Shown: piece after piece, positions 35,680-47,778 of the stretch
Layout: each line of letters starts with the position of its first letter
Position numbering within the stretch: position 1 is the first letter of the stretch
Assembly (NCBI GenBank): GCA_026261815.1
Contig: JAMPIT010000856.1
Span: 11,640,001 to 11,704,000, forward strand
Length of the DNA: 64,000 nt
Source of the DNA: Monarcha castaneiventris obscurior
Lineage: Eukaryota > Chordata > Aves > Passeriformes > Monarchidae
Direction: 5' to 3'
Notes under the pieces: generated by a model
What the model was told of the DNA's origin: nothing
The model's input: the letters and a program-made list of their open reading frames with translations, nothing else
The model's database searches: none
Made by a program: the position numbers and the translations under genes

Positions 35680-35920
35680 AAGGGACGACTAATGAATTTT
35701 CCATCAGAATCGCACGGTTTGTCAGAGTTGGTATCAGAGAGGCAGAGACAGAGCTGGTGAGACAGAGAAAGGGCATGAGAGAGACAGCAGTGGTAAAGAG
35801 AGACTTTCTTTCAAAAATATTATATTTGTTAGGAGAGCAAGCAAGACGCGTGAGAGGACAATAAATATTCTTTAGTGAATCGACATCAAGGCTGCATATT
35901 TCTTAGTTAATTTTCCTCTC
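35680..35920. promoter_or_regulatory. Possible right half of the same noncoding element
   Basis: An A-run at 35670-35681 is followed by ACTAATGAATTTTCC, GAGAGACAGAG purine repeats, CAAAAATATTATATTTG and ACAATAAATATTC. It has weaker composition than 35365-35640 but is continuous with it. Confidence 0.35.
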
Positions 35921-36154
35921 TCCCTGGTTTTCCGTTGCGGCCTTTTGGCTGTTTTCATTTTTTTTCTGCACCATAAATGATTTTGTTCTCCCAGTGCTGG
36001 GGGCTCTGATGGCCCCATTGGGCTGGGGGGTGTGTTTTGTCCCTCCTGCCACCACAGGTCCTGCTCTGCCAGGGACAGGGTGAGGCTGCAGGGATGGGAG
36101 ACCCTCTGTGCCCTTTGCTGCAGAGAGTGCAGGGGTCAGGGGATGGATGGACAA

Positions 36155-36260
36155 TTGCAAGCAATTAAATTACAGTGCTTTAATGAGTTTGCACATATCA
36201 GCAAAGCCTCACTGGCTGTATGCTGGCCTGGCCGCATTTGTGAAATGAAACAGCTTAGCT
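36155..36260. promoter_or_regulatory. Candidate conserved noncoding element, short
   Basis: AATTGCAAGCAATTAAATTAC and GCTTTAATGAGTTTGCAC lie in about 100 bp. Function is inferred. Confidence 0.4.
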
Positions 36261-39024
36261 TAAGCCTGCCCTCACAGTGTTTGCAGCAGAAGGAATATGT
36301 GGGTTTGGAGGGGTGGTTGTGGCTTGCTGGATTGGGAGGGAAGTCCCAGGAAGACTTTCCCAGGAGCTGCTGGTCCCGGACATGGGCAGGAGCCCCAGAG
36401 CAGAGGTGGCTGTGGGGCCCCCGGGACAGCCCACCCTGGTAAAAACACCCTTGGTGACATTGAACTGGGAGCCTGGGACACCACTGGAGCCTGGGAAATC
36501 AGCTGCACATGGGCAAAGGTGAGAAAATCCAGCAAGAGGAGGCTGGTAGCAAGGAAGAAAATAAAACCTTCCCCGGGCAAGAGCTGGTGCCCTTGTCCAG
36601 GGCATAAACTCACAGCCCATTTTTGGGGGCAGCTGTGAAGATGGTGAAGGTGCCCTGAAACTGGATGGTGGCAGAGCTCAGGGAATGTCACTGGCAGGGT
36701 TGGAGTTAGGTGGGCTGCAAAAGAGCATGGAGAGAAGAGGTGACACTGATCTTGCTCCCTGACAAAGGCTGATAAGGATGTGATTAAAATGACCCAGAAG
36801 AGCTGCTTTTCTAGCTCCAGGACACCAGTTTGGAGGGTTAGTGTGCAAGGGAAGCATCTGCAGGACACAGCTGGCTAAAGGCGCACAAGGAGGAAGGTGG
36901 CTGGAGGATTTGTACAGAGGGCAGAAATAAAACCAGAAAGGAACAGGGGGGCTTTGGGGCATGAGGTGAGACTTGGGAAGTCCCAGTATTAGAAATATTT
37001 ATTCAGAGGTGAGGCAACACTTGAGGAGCAGATGCGGAAACACCACACAGGGATCTTTTCCTTTCTCTTTAGCCCCTCTGATGTCCAACTCTGCAAGGCA
37101 CTGAGCCTACAAGCACATCCCTCAGCACACAGCCAAACTCTTCAGCCAAATGGGTTTTCACTGTTCTCATGTTATTTCCCTGTTTCCCTCAGATTGAACC
37201 TGGTCAACGCGGTGGAGAGCTGGAAGCCTGAGTGTGGCCACGCTGCCTTAGCAGGAAACTCTCCCCTCCTCCAGCTCCAGACACCTTGTCCCAAAATCAT
37301 GAGGTCCTGGACACAAAGGGAGGAGGAAACAGACACAGATTTGTCCTGAGGTGGATTATGGTTTTCTCCTGCAGATAATCCCCATCCAGCTGCAGATTTC
37401 ACAGCCTCTTTCTGTTCCACATTCCTTCTGACAGGTGGGATAGAAACAGTTGAAACGGCCCCAAACCCACTTCACCTGTGATTTCAACCTTTTTGGGTTT
37501 ACAGAACCCCCAGGTTTTCACAGTGCATGTGCAGGCCTCTCCACATAATTACAATTTGTGCTGACTGACAGCAAACCAGCTTTCCTTGGTTACCTTCCAC
37601 TGCTCCTGATGGTTCCCTCTGGAATCTGTGGGCAAACACATTGAAACCACCAATCCAGTTAACCCAGCACACTTCCAGCCACGTACTGCACACACCAGGC
37701 AGCATGCTTGTTTCTGGGAGCATTTTCAGTGGAGCTGGTAACATTATCTGGGCTACAAACACGATGTTTCCTTCCCACCATCCCTGTGGCTATCCCAAGG
37801 GAGGTGCAATGTGGATGGAGGCAATAGAAGGAGCATTTTCACTGGGAATAGCCATCCTGCAGAAAGGCTTTTGTAAAATGCCTTCAAACTAATTGATTTT
37901 AAAAGAGAAGGAAATCTCAAGTTGCAGCAGAGAGGCTGCTGTGGAGGGAGAGGATGATTGTAAAGGGTCTGTGCATGGCACCTGATTGCATGGGAGGACC
38001 TTGAAGGCTCTGAGGTCAACGTGCTGCCCAGTTTGCTGAACCCAGGCAGAGCAGCCCTGTGCCCCTCACTCCAGGGACAGCCCTGTCCTCATCAGATTCA
38101 TTGTCTGTGTGCCCTCTCAGGCTGGAAAAGCCAAATGGAGGAAGCAATTTCTGCCTTACAGCAATTACCATCCTTGCTCAGAGTGAGAGGCTGGGGGATA
38201 TCACAGGCAGGATGGATAGGCCCTGGGAGTGGAGGCTCCAAGGTCCTTCCAGGCAGGGTCTAGGTGATGGTGAGGGGTTGCAGAGATGAAGTCTCCTTCA
38301 TTTCTTGCTTTGCTTCGCCAGACCTCACTCGGGAGAAGCTGGTGGTGTGGGGAAGTGAAGAAGAGCCAAAACCTTCCCATTGCAGAGACAAAGGCAGCTG
38401 AGCTCTGTGCTGTGCACTTGGGGATGGGTACAGGGAGGTTGTGCCTTTGACCAGGGACATCAGCCTAGGAAACATACGCTAGGCAGGCATCTGCCTGGTT
38501 TTCAAAGGTACCAAACCAGACTGGGGCAAATTATAAATCAAGGAGACTGGTTTTAAGAGCCTCTTTTCTGGCAGTCTGGCTTTGCCCCCATTGCCATCGA
38601 GCTGAAACACCTGGGCCAGTGACATCATGGGTGCTGTTATCTGTTCTCCTTCCCAAATGGAGAACAAATCCTCTTTCAGCCCACCCCAAAGGAAGGGAGA
38701 AGCCCAGTATCACAATGAAGAGCCACAGGAGAGGCATTGGCTTCCTCGGATTCCTTGTCCAACAGCAGTGCTAAAATGGAGCATGTTTGTAGGTCTCTTC
38801 TCTCTATGATTTGGGAGGGAAAAAACCCACAAGTATCCCCACACTGTGGGTCTAAAAATGAACATGAGAAGGTCTGGTCTTTCCCCCCTGCATCACAAAG
38901 CTCCCTGTGAGCAGCACAGGGTGATTTACTCCAATGCTGAGCTGCAGCTCCCACCTGGGGAGGAGAAGTTTGCTCCAATTCCTTTTCAATTTCATTCAAG
39001 GGAAGAGAATATTAGAAACTCCAC
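36261..39024. other. Intergenic, no gene seen
   Basis: GC-moderate sequence with no recognised repeat, exon or AT-rich island. Confidence 0.55.
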
Positions 39025-39335
39025 TCTTTAGCACTTCATTAAACACTTTAGTTTAATAGCATCCTCCAGGGAATCCCAATCTGGACCACGTGAGCCAGGA
39101 GTAAACAGCTGCATCAATTAACCCCATAATCTCAAGGGTGCTATTAGAAGGTGAGATACCCTTAGAAAGTGCATATGCCTGCAATTAGGCTTAAAATACT
39201 TAAGTGTCAATAGCCTTAGTTATTTGTGCTCTCTGCTATTGATCTTGCTTATGTTTTCCACATTAAACAGTCTTTCTTGCTTCATCAATAAATTAGGTGC
39301 TGTTTAGATTTATTCACTTCTTCTATTAAATGGTG
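39025..39335. promoter_or_regulatory. Candidate conserved noncoding element
   Basis: TTCATTAAACACTTTAGTTTAATAGC, GCATCAATTAACCCC, GCAATTAGGC, GTCAATAGCC, CTGCTATTGATC and CATCAATAAATTAGG. The repeated ATCAAT/ATTGAT words are PBX/CUT-like. A strong candidate on composition. Confidence 0.5.
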
Positions 39336-40246
39336 CAAACTCCTGAGCTCCTGGCCAGGCTCTATCTGAGAGGAGGGTCTCCAACCCTCCTCGCTGGCAG
39401 CTCCATCTTGCTTTTGTTTCAGCAGCTGGGGAAAGCAGCAGTGGGAAAATAAATGCGGGAGCTTTTGGCTTGGGTTGACCACGAACAAAGCTCAGGCAGG
39501 GAAAAGGAGGCATTTTGTCTGGGTTTGCTATTTTATGTGTTTGTTAGACCAGATTTGGAGGAGACCTTAGAGAAGGCCAGCTTTCCACACCATGAACATA
39601 ACAGAAATGTTTGTGTTTCTGCCACACAGGGATCCAAGGAAGGGACAGTGTCTACAAGACCATGCAGAACATGATTTTTCTGGCTTTTCTTCACAGTAAA
39701 ACACCTTGGGAACAGCTTTAAATCATCTGAAATGGCAACCAACCAGACAAGGAGCCTGTTCTTTATCCTCATACTTTCCATCAGCTTCATTTCTGATTGC
39801 AGCCTCCTCCTTCCAATTATTTGGCCCCAAAAGAGGTGCATGCATAGAATGTGACTGTGCTGTGCTGCTGGCTGGAAGCTGGGACCACTCTGGGATATTC
39901 AGGTGCTCCAGAAAGGTGGGAAACAGTGGAGAGACCTTTCTGCAGAGCAAGATGAGAAGAGGGTCTGAGGAGGGGGAAAGTTTTATGATTGTTTCTGTTT
40001 TGTAGCTTGACTTTTTAAGTCTTAATTCTTACTCATCTGGGTGTGGACCAAGGCTGGGGTCCTGCTGCAGGGGAAGTGTTGTGCTGAGGGTTGAGCACAC
40101 AAAATGAAGCAGCAGCTTTTGCCAAAGGCTGGTGGCATCATGTCCTGAAAATATCTACTGTCCTTTTCATTCTGTAAGTTCTTCAAGTGACTTGTCTCGT
40201 TTTCAACATATCCCTTGAAGGCCTGGTGTTTTTCTGTAGGGAAATT

Positions 40247-40342
40247 GTGACACTTCAGGGACATGGTTTAGTCATGGAGTTGGAATTGCTGGGTTAACGG
40301 TTGGACTCTGTGATTTTTTCCAACCTAAATGATTCTATGATT
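40247..40342 (+). mobile_element. CR1 LINE 3' end
   Basis: ACATGGTTTAGTCATGGAGT, GCTGGGTTAACGGTTGGACTC, TTCCAACCTAAATGATTC and TATGATT match the extreme 3' end of avian CR1, with the terminal GATTCTATGATT repeat intact. About 95 bp, severely 5'-truncated. Confidence 0.88.
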
Positions 40343-40589
40343 ATTTTCATGGTCAATTTTTTTCCTTTGGTCATCCTGACATTTTTTGTGTTACGCTTAA
40401 TGAATGTTGTGTTGTTTCATGAGGAGCATGCCTGAAAAAGAAAGGAAAACTTAAGGCATTTTAAAAAAACAGTCATTCAGATAGTTCACATTGTTTAGTT
40501 TGCTGTTCCCTGCCCATCTGGTGTGTACCAGTGCATGCAGAATTTTATTTTTACCCAGGCATTCCTGACTGGAGGGAGGCCGGCAGGCC

Positions 40590-40740
40590 CTTGTTGTTGC
40601 AATTAAACCGTGTGCTACTTTCCATAACTCATTAGCCCTTTAGTTTCTGGATTAATTCAATGTTCAAATAATGTCACAAATTGAATATTAGTAGACTTCT
40701 ATGGAGGATTAAGAGGCAGTAAAAGCATATCACTGTGTCT
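40590..40740. promoter_or_regulatory. Candidate conserved noncoding element
   Basis: TTGCAATTAAACC, CTCATTAGCCC, CTGGATTAATTCAATG and CAAATTGAATATTAG lie close together. Function is inferred. Confidence 0.45.
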
Positions 40741-41434
40741 TCATTGTGCTTTGCGTGGCTGTGGCTTGTCCAGCGTAGCCAGTGGTTAATAGCTCCCTGC
40801 CTCCTCTTCCTCGCTGCTTTGGCACCTATAGCCCAGGAATTCGAGGAGAGAAACAACAACTGTGCATGTGAATGTGGAGGTGTGGCAAAGGAATCACTGC
40901 ACAGCGTCCAAACTCTTTTTTTCAAAGGAGAGCTTTTCCTGAGGATGGTCCCAGCTGTTCTGGAGATGCTCCCACACACCCCCAGCAGCACTGGCTCTAC
41001 AGCAGCCCGTGGTCAGCTAATGGGCTGTGCTTGCTCTGAGTTAGACACTTCACCTGTGCCATGGCGTGGATTTGGCAGTGGATTTATCACCTCCAATTAT
41101 TTTCAGATGAACAGTTGAGGTGGGGCTGCTAAAACCAGCCCGAACATCCCAATTATTGCTCAGAGATGAAGCAGACAAAGCAGGGTTTGGAAGGATGCAA
41201 TGTCCCATCCCAGCCAAAGGTCTCTGTGAGGACCCCAGCAGCTGCCCCCAAGGCTCTGGTTGTGGGTTTGGGACCCATGGTGGGCAGTGCCCAGCCAGCA
41301 CGAGCCCAGAGTTTTAACCTCAGACGTGTTGATGGTGTCAGTGTGGGCAGGATGGCTCCAGGCCACAAGAACTTCCAGGGCGTTGCAGAGCAAAATGGGT
41401 GCAGCTTTCTTTTAATGCACTGAAGTGGAGGCAA

Positions 41435-41720
41435 ATTTCAATCTAATAATGTAAAGCAGCAATAACCATTATAATTAATTTATATAAAAGACATTATAAA
41501 ATTACACTTGATGCATTTAAATCCCATCCAGGAGCAGTGCTCGTTTTCCAGTTAAGCTATGGGCTGTGCTAAGGCAGACGGGGAAAGAGGTATTTCAATA
41601 TGTCTTATAATTTTATATTCTTTCTAATATCTCTCATGCTAATTTCATTATGCAACACAGTCAGCACAGTGATGTAATTATTGAAAAGTAATTTTGCAAT
41701 AAATGGATTTAAATGTGTTC
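41435..41720. promoter_or_regulatory. Candidate conserved noncoding element
   Basis: CAATCTAATAATG, CCATTATAATTAATTTATATAAAAG, AAATTACACTTG, GCTAATTTCATTATGC and GATGTAATTATTG, about 290 bp with a short GC-rich middle. A strong candidate by TAAT density. Confidence 0.55.
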
Positions 41721-42125
41721 AAGTCCATTGTAAATTCAATCTCTTGGTAAAGGTGGATTGAACAGGCAGGAAAAAGGGAGCAGGGACGTTGCTGGGTGAA
41801 AACTGAGAAGTCCTGAGCATCCCACGTCGAGCATCTGCTTACACCAACTAATAACATCCACTTCAGATGGAGACCACTCTCAGAGCCAGCCTCCCTCCCT
41901 TGGAGCCCCCAAAGCTGCACCTTGCAGAGGGCACTTCCAAACTTCATGTGGGGGAAATTTTGGATCAGTCAAGTCTCCTCCCAGAGCAAGGCACTGCCAC
42001 GTCTGGGTGTCTGTGCTGCTCTCAGCAAAGTGGGTCCTGTGTGGGTGTCTTAGTCTGGATTAAGGGCTCAGTTACTGGGCAGGGACATAAAGATATTCTT
42101 CTGCATAAGACATGGGAGATGTGAT

Positions 42126-42325
42126 TTCTATTCCTGGCTCTGTCAGAAACTTCCTGTGCTTCCTGGGCAAGCAGTATATCATCTCTGTGCTTCCATTTCC
42201 TCATGTGCACAATAGGGATAAGGAGTGCTTCCCCAGCTCTTCGGTGAAATTAATGTAACATATGTAAAGTGCATGTATATCCCCAGATGAAAGGTGCCAT
42301 TGTAATAATATTCAAATTATTATGG
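42126..42325 (+). repeat. MIR/CORE-SINE-like element, nearly full length
   Basis: The diagnostic order is kept on the plus strand: CTATTCCTGGCTCTGTCAG (tRNA-derived head), CTTCCTGGGCAAG, ATCTCTGTGCTTCCATTTCC, TCATGTGCACAATAGGGATA (core), ATGTAAAGTGC, GATGAAAGGTGCCATTGTAA and an ATT-rich tail. It is the best preserved SINE in the window. Confidence 0.75.
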
Positions 42326-43214
42326 AAAATAGATAAAGCGACCAACCCCTGCTAAATGATCGTCTAGCTTTTCACCAGATTCATGAGATCCGTGCTAAAT
42401 GTGATAAGAAAACTTCAGATGTCAAGTGGTTTAGAGTCAGGCTCTGCTCATGAAACAGAGCTGGCTGTGTCTTTTAAGTGGAGGATGAGATAGCAAAGAA
42501 TTTGGGGCTGGGAAAGTTGTTGCCTTGGTTAAGCCGCCCTGGTTTATTGGATACCACCCTTCATCCTGAGGGGAAGGCTGGGGGATGCATGGCCTAATGG
42601 CCAAATCAGGACCAAATTCTGTGACACCAAAATCAAAGTGCTAAAGCAGGGGCTGTTTGGTCTTTCTGACCTCAGTGACTGCATGCACGTTTGGGATACC
42701 CCAGAAAGGTCCCGTGTGGATGGCAGTGACAAAGGGGAGACTGGATGAATTGGCTTAGTAGGAATCCTTCACCCACAAGGATTATGTTAGACCTTCACCT
42801 AGAGGCAAAGGAAAGAGTTCTGCTTGTAGAGCAGCAGCAGACACCGCAGTGGGAGGATGCTCAGGTCTTAGCACCGAGGTGATGATACCTCTCTGATGTC
42901 CTTTGTGCATCCCCCCTTTCCCTCAGCATCACTGCAAGGTGTGTTTGGGCAGGACCAAGGCTTCCAGATAAGCATCACCCATGTTCTTGGCGCTAGAGGT
43001 GTATCTGAGCAGGACTGACAGCATGCAGACATTTCTGTGTTTCCTCTGAACAAATCTGCTTCCTGGAGTTCCCTTCCATTGGGAAGGGGCTGCTGGCTTG
43101 GTCTCCGAAAGAGCCACGCTGGGGGTCACTGAAAACCTGAGCTCACGGGAGATTTGACTCCAAAAGTGCTGTGCTGGTCTCTCCTGGCACCAGTGTACAG
43201 TTGCCCAGCACCAA

Positions 43215-43400
43215 ATGCTCAATTATAGACAAAATTGAATTTACAATTTGCTTTTGGGCAATGTGTAAATTGGCCCTTCATTGATTATTAATGAAGTGCT
43301 AATTGCTCTTTGCAACCAATTTTTATGCAAATGCTATTAGTGCTATTTGCACAGTCCTGCAATTTACAGTTTTACATTTGCAATGGCCTGGTGAAAAGAT
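43215..43400. promoter_or_regulatory. Candidate conserved noncoding element with octamer
   Basis: CAATTATAGAC, TTGAATTTACAATTTGC, TTGATTATTAATGAAGTGC, GCTAATTGC and a perfect POU octamer ATGCAAAT (43325-43332) within ATTTTTATGCAAATGC. The layout recalls POU/SOX/homeodomain enhancers of the neural tube and somite. It is among the best candidates. Confidence 0.6.
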
Positions 43401-44424
43401 GTGAAAAGATGACAGCTTGTCCTAAAAGAAAACAAGAAGGGGAGGAGGGAGGCAATTGCAAAACTTGCAAAACTTGGAGTAGCAAAATAACACAATTAGG
43501 AATGAGAAAACATAAAAAAACCCAAACCAACAAAACATGAACAAACAAACTCTCTCTCTTTATTGATTGTTACAGATTCAGCGTTGACAGGGGTTGTTCT
43601 GAATGTAACAGGATCCCATGGCAGATGTAAACCAGACTCCAGGCATTTGCTGCGTGTTTCACCGAGGAGGTCAGTGTATGAATTTGCCTGTGAAAACATT
43701 GATGCAAGGCTGCCAGCATTACCCATTCAAGAGCCGGGTGCTTTTCTCGGTGACAAATGATGTGGTGTTAGTTTGTGAATCGGCTGTGGGCAGCTGCTGA
43801 GCTGCTTTGCCACGGAGCTCCTCTCCAAGGTAACACCTCTCCCTGCGTGGGGCCAGGAGCTGAGCACTCCCCATCATCTGCCCAGGCTGCTGGGAACCCA
43901 CAGAGCTCCTGCCCTGCTCTGCTGTCTCGCTGGGTGACTTCAGACTGCCTTTGCTTCTGCATCCGAGTAACACCCTGTAGACTCTGCAAGGAGTTCTCTT
44001 TTGGCTGGGTCCTACAAAATGGGAGCGTTGTAGGTCTCGCTTTGCTCGTGGGCAGTGAGGGTTTCCAGTCAGGACTTGTTTGCAGCTCCACTTTCCTTAG
44101 AGGCCCTGGGTGTTCCTCTCTTCTCTGAGGCTTCACAGGGGAAGCCTGTGGTGGAGTACAAAATCAGATTCACCTCCGAGCTGTTCCCTGATTGATTCAC
44201 CTATATCAGACAAACTTCACAGTGAACTTCTCTGCAGGTGTTTGGGACAGCAGAGTGGCCTCATCTGCAGCTGGGGGACGGATGTTGCTGTGGCACAGGG
44301 TTTGCTGATTGTCGGTTTTTAATTTGGGCAGGGGCAGGCGGTCATCAGTAGGACCCAGAGGAGGAGAAAGCAAGTGAATCACTGCCCAAGTGTGTTACCC
44401 CCATCCAGATGTCATTAAGGGCAC

Positions 44425-44735
44425 AGAATCATAGAATGGTTTGGGTTGGAAGGGACCTTAAACATCATCTTGTTTCAACCGTTCTGCCACGGGCAGGGAC
44501 ACCTTTCACTATCCCAGGTTGCTCCAAGCTCCATCCAACTCCACCTTGAACACTTCCAGGGATGGAGCAGCCACAACTTCTCTGGGCACCCTGTGCCAGG
44601 GCCTCTCCACCCTCACATGGAAGAATTTATTCCCCAGATGTAATCTAAACCTGTCAGTGTGAACCCATTCCCCCTTGCCTCATCACTCCCTCCCCTTGTC
44701 CGAAGTCCGTCTGTGGCTCTCCTGCAGACCCCTCT
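44425..44735 (-). mobile_element. CR1 LINE 3' end, minus strand
   Basis: The plus strand starts AGAATCATAGAATGGTTTGG (complement of the CR1 terminal repeat), then GTTGGAAGGGACCTTAAACA, GGGCAGGGACACCTTTCACT, CACTTCCAGGGATGGAGCAG, CCACAACTTCTCTGGGCACC and TCATCACTCCCTCCCCTTGT. It is a relatively young, 5'-truncated copy. Confidence 0.93.
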
Positions 44736-46844
44736 GGGCTCTGGGGGCAGCAGCAGTGGGTCCACACCTGTGTTCATGGCAGAGCATTCGATGCCAGCCA
44801 AGGTCCCCCTGCTGCCCCATTGCCACGAGCAGCTGCGTGGCTCTGCCCAGAACCACTCCCTGCTTGCTCCCTTTCTCCGGGCAGCAGCGCAGGAATCCTG
44901 CTGCAGCCGCAGGGATCGCTGCGGGCCGCCTCTCTCTTGCCGGCAGCACAGATTTCCCCTGGATTCGATGGCAGCACGCGTTGTTTCCCGGTGGGATGCT
45001 CTGGCTGCTGCTGGGGCAGGGATGGGGGTGCTGGGGATGCTGGTGATGCAGAGGGCAGCTGGAGCTCTGCGCTGTGAGGCCTCGCACAGACACAGCGTGG
45101 CACTCTTTTCCAGAGCACCGTGCCCGCTGCCCGTGGGAGCCTGTCCCAAAGCCAGATCCCATTCCTGACCTCGCCAGCAGCCTCAGGGACCCCGGTGCTT
45201 TCCCAGCCCCTTGCACACCCCGCTCTGGTGCCCCTCTGCCCCCTGCTCTGGCCACTCTGGCCGCTGTCCCTCCAGCCTGAGGCTGCTGCTTTGCTGGGCA
45301 TCACAGAGACCTGCAGCCACCTGAGCCACGGCAGGGCTCAGCCCCAGGACTGCTCAGGGGATGCTTTATGGCTGCTCAGAGCCTAACAAGTGTGCCTGTG
45401 TATCATGAATGTTTTGTGGAAAGACCCGCTGGAAAATAGTCTTGAGGGGAGTATAATCTTTGTTTTTAATCCTGGCAGAATTGTTTGGATGAGACTTGGA
45501 GTTACTGTTGGTTTCCCTTGGTTTTGGGGGATATAATCTGCTTTTTCACAGTGGATGTCCCACTCTGAGTGAGGATCCAGATGTGACAGCTGAGGCTCCA
45601 GAAGATGGGAATGTAACCAAAACAACCCAGAGGTAAGAGACACCCAGCCACCTTCCCCCAGAAAATCCCTGTTTGGTGCCTGGGCTAAAATATGCATTGT
45701 GCCCAGGAAAGAGCTTTTTCGGCCTAGAAAAACCCCAGGAGCTGAGCTTGGCCTTGACCTGAGATGGCTGGTGACACTGGACAGGTCTCCTGGTACTTGA
45801 AGATGTGTGCAGTGACACTCACAGCCCCCGGGAGCAATGCCCCAGGGGCAAACAGCCTGCAGGCAGCCCAGCAGGAACCCCAAAAGACAGGGACCAGCAC
45901 CACTCTCCCCCTCCAGGAGAAAGAGGGCTGCAGTTCCAATTTAAATAATTGTTGCCAGGCTTTCAGCAGCGACTCATTGGTCTCTGAGACAGGATCCCTC
46001 GTTAGCAGGGCACTACCTGGGGACACCCCCTGCCCCTTGTTGCCAAGGCACCTTGACCAGAGGGACTCTCTGCACCTCCTTCTGCTCCTTCCTCTCGCCT
46101 TTTGTTTTCCAAAGCAGCCCTGGCTCGGCAGAGCACCTCAGCTCTGTGTCTGTGGGCACAGACACGTGCCCAGGGCTGGCTGCACCCTGAAAGAACTCTG
46201 CTCTGCCATGGACCCTCAGGTCTTTGCTCTTTGTTTTAGCAGAGATGGGGGAGAGACTTTTGCTGGACCACTGAGCATCCTGTGGGCCAGTCCATTCAGC
46301 TTTGTGACCAGGATGCCACCTGCACCCTGAAATCCCAGCTTGGCAGATCAGTGTTGGGCTTCCCTGGGCCAGGTGGGCACCTTGAGGAAGGGCACACATG
46401 AGATGGAGAGATGGGAAGTGAATAAACTCGTTTAAGCTGTTTTAACTTTCAGATTCCCTCCAGGCTTAAAGCACACTTTCCTTTTCAGCATTTTCTTCTG
46501 TTTTCTTTCCAACATCTGGCTTGGAAGGCTGTTCTACCGATGAAATAGGAACAAAGTTGTGTTTTCCCCCACTCCTTGGCAGTGACTGGCAGTGGCAGTC
46601 TGGGCTGGGCTTGTTCAGCTCATCCTTAGTCTCCAGGAAGCACAGGGAGGTTCAGAGGATGGAGGAGGAAACCTCTTCTCCCATATGAGAACACTTCTCT
46701 GCAAGTGCTGCTGGATTTTCTTGTCCATAAAAAAGTCCCTCCTCCTCATGGCAAACAAAACCCAAGAAGAAATCATGGACCATATTTTTTGTGACCAGTG
46801 TCCTAGCAAGACCTCATTTCAAATGCCCCAAATTTGAGGAATAT
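44736..46844. other. Intergenic, GC-rich, no gene seen
   Basis: It holds long chance open frames on both strands (up to about 190 codons between 44613 and 45304) that overlap the CR1 copy and lack domains. A weak reverse CTCF-like word lies at 45237-45249. Confidence 0.55.
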
Positions 46845-47110
46845 GTATTTTAAATACGACGCTATGAAAAAAAATGTAGTAAATATTTCATTTTATTTTT
46901 ATTAAATACTAAATCGATGATGGCTGACACTTTATTAAAGTGTCAGAGTGAGTGTTCCTACATTCTAATTACTTATTCTAACAAGGAGGCAGCCTCGTCA
47001 GGAGCTGTGCGTGCTGGCGTGTGCAGGCGAGGGGCGCTCCTGGTAACTAACACCTATTAAACTATCATTTGCACCTAGAGGCATCTCATTAATATCTCAA
47101 CTGGTGAGAC
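46845..47110. promoter_or_regulatory. Candidate conserved noncoding element with 23-bp palindrome
   Basis: GTATTTTAAATACG (palindromic), TTTATTAAATACTAAATCGATG, the perfect palindrome at 46924-46946, CATTCTAATTACTTATTC and CACCTATTAAACTATC, with retained CpGs at 47010-47035. Confidence 0.55.
46924..46946. repeat. Perfect 23-bp inverted repeat
   Basis: Arms CTGACACTTTA and TAAAGTGTCAG are exact complements around one T. Each arm carries TGACA, the MEIS/TGIF core, facing outward from a TTTATTAAA centre. Confidence 0.95.
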
Positions 47111-47194
47111 TGCACTGCCAGTGCCTACCTGACCCAGGGTGTTGACAGGAGAAATGGCTCCAGGAGGCCTTTCCTCGCTCCAGGCTTTCCTGTA

Positions 47195-47290
47195 CAAATA
47201 ATTCCTATAAAATTAATAACGACTATTCCACTTAATTGAATTCCTGATAAATTAAGATTCTTCCAGGCGCCTGTTAAAAGCATCCAAGAG
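47195..47290. promoter_or_regulatory. Candidate conserved noncoding element, short
   Basis: CAAATAATTCC, AAAATTAATAACGAC, CCACTTAATTGAATTCC and GATAAATTAAG lie within 100 bp, about 90 bp after the previous island. Possibly one split element. Confidence 0.45.
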
Positions 47291-47329
47291 ATGCAGGAGG
47301 GGTGCTGCCCCTCATTCTGGAGGCAGTTT

Positions 47330-47664
47330 TGTTCCTTCCCTCTCTCCAATTCTGGTGTCCTTTGTCTCTCCAAGCCTCTTCCACCCCATTCATCTCTCCT
47401 GCTGCTCCCTCCTTGTCACTCTACTCCTTCCTTTCCTGGCCATGTCTTCTCTTTTCTGCAGCAGTTTCCTTTCTGATCTCCCACTTGACTCCCTTCCACT
47501 TCCCTGGCTCTGTCTGGATCCACCTTTATGGCTCCCCATCTCAGTGGCTAATTTTCCTTCTGGAGCCTTCCTCTTGTTTCCTCTCTTCTCCTTCCATCTT
47601 TTTTTCCCTTTTATCCACCTTCCCTCTGGCTCTTTATCTCAGCAATATGACCCGTTTCTCTCAG
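47330..47664 (+). other. Pyrimidine-rich tract
   Basis: About 330 bases are strongly C/T-biased on this strand and end in an acceptor-like TTTCTCTCAG at 47664. The 250-codon open frame from 47302 is mostly produced by this bias. Confidence 0.6.
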
Positions 47665-47778
47665 GTTTCATTCCAGGCCCTGAAAAGGTTTTCTCAGAGG
47701 AATCTCCTCCCTGACGTGAGCTCTCTGTTGGATGAGGTTGTGGCATTTCATCTTCAGAGCCATCCACTCATCAAGAAG
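47665..47778 (+). other. Possible exon of an unannotated transcript
   Basis: A 114-nt segment lies between a polypyrimidine acceptor (AG at 47663-47664, or 47675-47676) and a good donor AAG|GTATGT at 47779. It is open in one frame. An AATAAA follows at 48077-48082. No protein family is recognised, so a noncoding RNA exon or chance are both possible. Confidence 0.2.

Noticed and set aside
45237..45249. Reverse-oriented CTCF-like TGCCCCCTGCTCT
   Set aside because: It differs from the consensus at two positions in the CCA part. It was not counted as a site.
44613..45304. Overlapping open frames of 123-190 codons on both strands
   Set aside because: They overlap the CR1 copy and GC-rich DNA, with no domain and no splice signals.
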